Assembly (NCBI RefSeq): GCF_000981225.1
Contig: NZ_LAJC01000072.1
Location: 1-32,577 of the forward strand
Reading direction: 5' to 3'
Source: Allosalinactinospora lopnorensis
Lineage (GTDB): Bacteria; Actinomycetota; Actinomycetes; Streptosporangiales; Streptosporangiaceae
DNA length: 32,577 nucleotides
The position numbers were made by a program, and so were the translations under genes. Positions 32,484 through 32,577 of the stretch are shown here, in pieces (the first letter of the stretch is position 1; each line of letters starts with the position of its first letter). The notes under the pieces were generated by a model. It searched no databases. It had not been told where the DNA came from and worked only from the letters and a program-made list of their open reading frames with translations.

Positions 32484-32513
32484 GGGGCGGGCCCGCGTTC
32501 GCGGGCCCGCCCC
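32484..32513 (+). terminator. Strong hairpin terminator of argS
   Basis: A perfect 14-base stem (GGGGCGGGCCCGCG at 32484-32497, CGCGGGCCCGCCCC at 32500-32513), folding with a GTTC-type tetraloop, is followed by TTGTCTGTT. It lies 32 bases after the argS stop. The final 64 bases of the window hold nothing I can identify. Confidence 0.85.
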
Positions 32514-32577
32514 TTGTCTGTTCCCCGCTCCGGTGGCCGGCGGATACGGGGCGTTCGCGCCGTGGCCGTTCACGCGT

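Overview
The window is GC-rich throughout, makes heavy use of GTG starts and is densely packed on both strands. Gene content (PspC-kinase signalling, an LPXTG surface protein, a GlkA-type ROK glucokinase and an actinobacterial style of inositol operon) points to a filamentous actinomycete. A Nocardiopsis/Streptosporangiales relative is my best guess; this is inferred from gene style, not from a marker gene. It looks like chromosome: there are no insertion sequences, phage genes, tRNAs, rRNAs or CRISPR arrays.

Layout. (1) 81-3393: DNA helicase PcrA (-) and a divergent nucleoside hydrolase (+). (2) 3412-7220: an envelope-stress style module, with a PspC-fused histidine kinase and LuxR-type response regulator on the minus strand, divergent from a PspC/LiaF-like membrane protein and a 72-residue membrane protein. 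(3) 7572-8189: a small acidic LPXTG surface protein after a 351-base leader. (4) 8330-9886: a crotonase and a short-chain dehydrogenase, probably one fatty-acid-type operon. (5) 10224-11204: two small zinc-ribbon genes, one fused to a P-loop kinase fold. (6) 11308-24673: a 13.4-kb minus-strand inositol catabolism operon ending in a strong terminator at 11256-11288. (7) 24881-25621: a divergent HutC-type GntR regulator, probably the operon's repressor. (8) 25692-27602: ROK glucokinase and a histidine-rich membrane protein. (9) 27838-29202: a KamA-like radical-SAM/PLP enzyme. (10) 29553-32451: plsX and argS on the plus strand.

The inositol operon in transcription order is: Gfo/Idh/MocA dehydrogenase (frameshifted), a possible 56-residue ORF, iolC, a Cgl0158-type aldolase, iolB (frameshifted), iolD, iolA/mmsA, iolE, sugar-binding lipoprotein, permease, single-domain ATPase, iolG, iolH-like. 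Together these encode uptake of an inositol followed by oxidation (IolG), dehydration (IolE), ring opening (IolD), isomerisation (IolB), phosphorylation (IolC), aldol cleavage (Cgl0158-like, replacing IolJ) and malonate-semialdehyde oxidation to acetyl-CoA (IolA). A consensus promoter and a perfect GntR/HutC-type palindrome lie between this operon and the regulator.

Three single-base frameshifts fall within 2.6 kb of the operon. All fit the loss of one C before a T, and all leave the downstream protein perfectly conserved in another frame, so I suspect sequence error or very recent mutation. I did not find a convincing wholly new system. The best candidates for novelty are the KamA-like enzyme with an eroded PLP-lysine motif, the membrane protein with a conserved-looking histidine cluster paired with glucokinase, the PspC module with helically phased direct repeats, and the zinc-ribbon/P-loop pair.
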